The position numbers and the translations under genes are program-made. Shown one piece after another: positions 63,448-64,000 of a stretch of DNA of 64,000 nucleotides. Under the pieces are notes generated by a model. It was not told where the DNA came from. It ran no database searches and worked only from the letters and a program-made list of their open reading frames with translations. Positions within the stretch are counted from its first letter, which is position 1, and each line of letters starts with the position of its first letter. Location: contig DASWKR010000047.1 of NCBI GenBank assembly GCA_036396535.1, forward strand, positions 1 through 64,000, written 5' to 3'. Origin of the DNA: Acidimicrobiia bacterium (GTDB lineage: Bacteria; Actinomycetota; Acidimicrobiia; Spongiisociales; UBA5794).

Positions 63448-64000
63448 GTGACGGACCGAGCTTCGTTCGTCGCCGAGGAGCTCTCCGCCCTCGCCGACCC
63501 GGGCAAGGCGGCCGGCATGGCGGCCTACATGAAGGCCGACATGCCGTTCTACGGGGTCCAGAAGCCGGCCCGTTCGGTGGTGTTGCGCGCCATGATCGAG
63601 CGCTTCCCCGTCGAGAGTCGGGAAGAGTACGAGGAGGCGGTCCTCGACCTGTGGGCGCTGCCGCACCGCGAGGAGAAGTACCTGGCGATCGGTTTGGCGA
63701 CTCATCACGGACGGTTCGTCACACCGTCGAGCATGCCGCTCTACCGGAGACTCATCGTCGAGGGAGCATGGTGGGACTTCGTCGACGAGGTCGCGGTCCG
63801 GCTGGTGGGCCGGGTGCTGCGCGACCATCGCCGGCAGCTCACCGCCCCCATCCGGACGTGGGCCGCCGACGCCGACATGTGGATCCGCCGCGCCGCCATC
63901 ATCAGCCAGGTCGGGCACAAGGACCAGACCGATCCGGTCCTCCTCTTCGAGCTGTGCGAGACCTGCGCCCACGAACGCGAGTTCTTCATCCGCAAGGCCA
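63448..64000 (+). CDS. DNA alkylation repair protein (AlkD-like HEAT-repeat glycosylase), partial at the window edge
   Basis: The open frame from GTG at 63448 runs past the window end (184 codons seen). It opens TDRASFVAEELSALADPGKA and has AAYMKADMPFYGVQKPARS, the hallmark N-terminus of AlkD/AlkC-type DNA alkylation repair enzymes, then YLAIGLATHHGRF and WDFVDEVAVRLVGRVLRDH. DMWIRRAAIISQVGHKDQTD carries the conserved W-x-R-R-A motif of HEAT-like helices. These enzymes remove N3- and N7-alkylated purines. GGGAGG lies 7 nt before the GTG; TACGAT at 63421-63426 may be the -10. Divergent from the DUF3048 gene. Confidence 0.85.
   Translation, partial: MTDRASFVAEELSALADPGKAAGMAAYMKADMPFYGVQKPARSVVLRAMIERFPVESREEYEEAVLDLWALPHREEKYLAIGLATHHGRFVTPSSMPLYRRLIVEGAWWDFVDEVAVRLVGRVLRDHRRQLTAPIRTWAADADMWIRRAAIISQVGHKDQTDPVLLFELCETCAHEREFFIRKA

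Overview
The window is a high-GC, gene-dense stretch of an actinobacterial chromosome. The markers are a WhiB regulator, a mycothiol-dependent maleylpyruvate-isomerase-type protein, DUF3107, a Ku plus ATP-dependent-ligase NHEJ pair, a Rho with an Arg-rich insert, and the order argS-lysA-hom-thrC-rho-rpmE-DUF1385-prfA-prmC-tsaC-glyA-atp. Separate atpF and atpH genes (not fused as in mycobacteria), fused KorA plus KorB, and many secreted RTX-type proteins suggest a deep-branching lineage such as the Acidimicrobiia. That placement is inferred from gene content, not computed.

Region by region. 1-1670: two tandem secreted proteins, each with RTX repeats followed by a lysozyme/transglycosylase-like domain; the first is cut by the window edge. 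1714-3389: a two-gene operon of an AhpD-like peroxidase-related protein and an M19 dipeptidase. The AhpD-like gene carries an in-frame UGA exactly where homologues have the second Cys of CxxC, and a bacterial SECIS-like hairpin follows it. I read it as a selenoprotein, and it is the most striking item in the window. 3478-6788: small genes, then a SufR-like Fe-S regulator divergent from Mrp/ApbC. 6798-10042: palindromic tandem repeats, DUF3107, and two large RTX proteins that arose by tandem duplication and left gene fragments between them. 10203-13104: whiB, a YqeY-like gene, and the NHEJ ligase and Ku. 13236-20547: membrane proteins, tRNA-Arg(CCG) immediately before argS, then lysA, hom and thrC interrupted by an antisense MOSC gene. 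20551-30732: a frameshifted zinc-ribbon gene, rho, and a translation/housekeeping run ending in glyA. 30823-38105: a complete F1Fo ATP synthase operon with a CRP-type operator upstream.

38209-48420 is a surface and secretion region. It holds a lipoprotein homologous to the propeptide of the neighbouring RTX subtilase, that subtilase, an SRPBCC protein, a sugar-phosphate transferase with two glycosyltransferases, and a very large M15-peptidase/FG-GAP fusion with a structured 5' leader. 48472-53280 is a complete branched-chain-amino-acid-type ABC importer (livJ-GFHM). 53484-64000 holds an SDR, pdxH, DUF402, TypA/BipA, 2-oxoacid:ferredoxin oxidoreductase (KorAB), an amidase, a DUF3048 lipoprotein and the start of an AlkD-type DNA repair gene.

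Two regulatory patterns recur. Many start codons lie 6-9 nt after a TANNNT box with no Shine-Dalgarno sequence, as in leaderless actinobacterial transcripts. Perfect TGTGA-N6-TCACA sites stand upstream of both whiB and the atp operon. Most operon neighbours overlap by ATGA, GTGA, TTGA or TGATG, indicating translational coupling. All functional calls are read from sequence alone; no database search was run.
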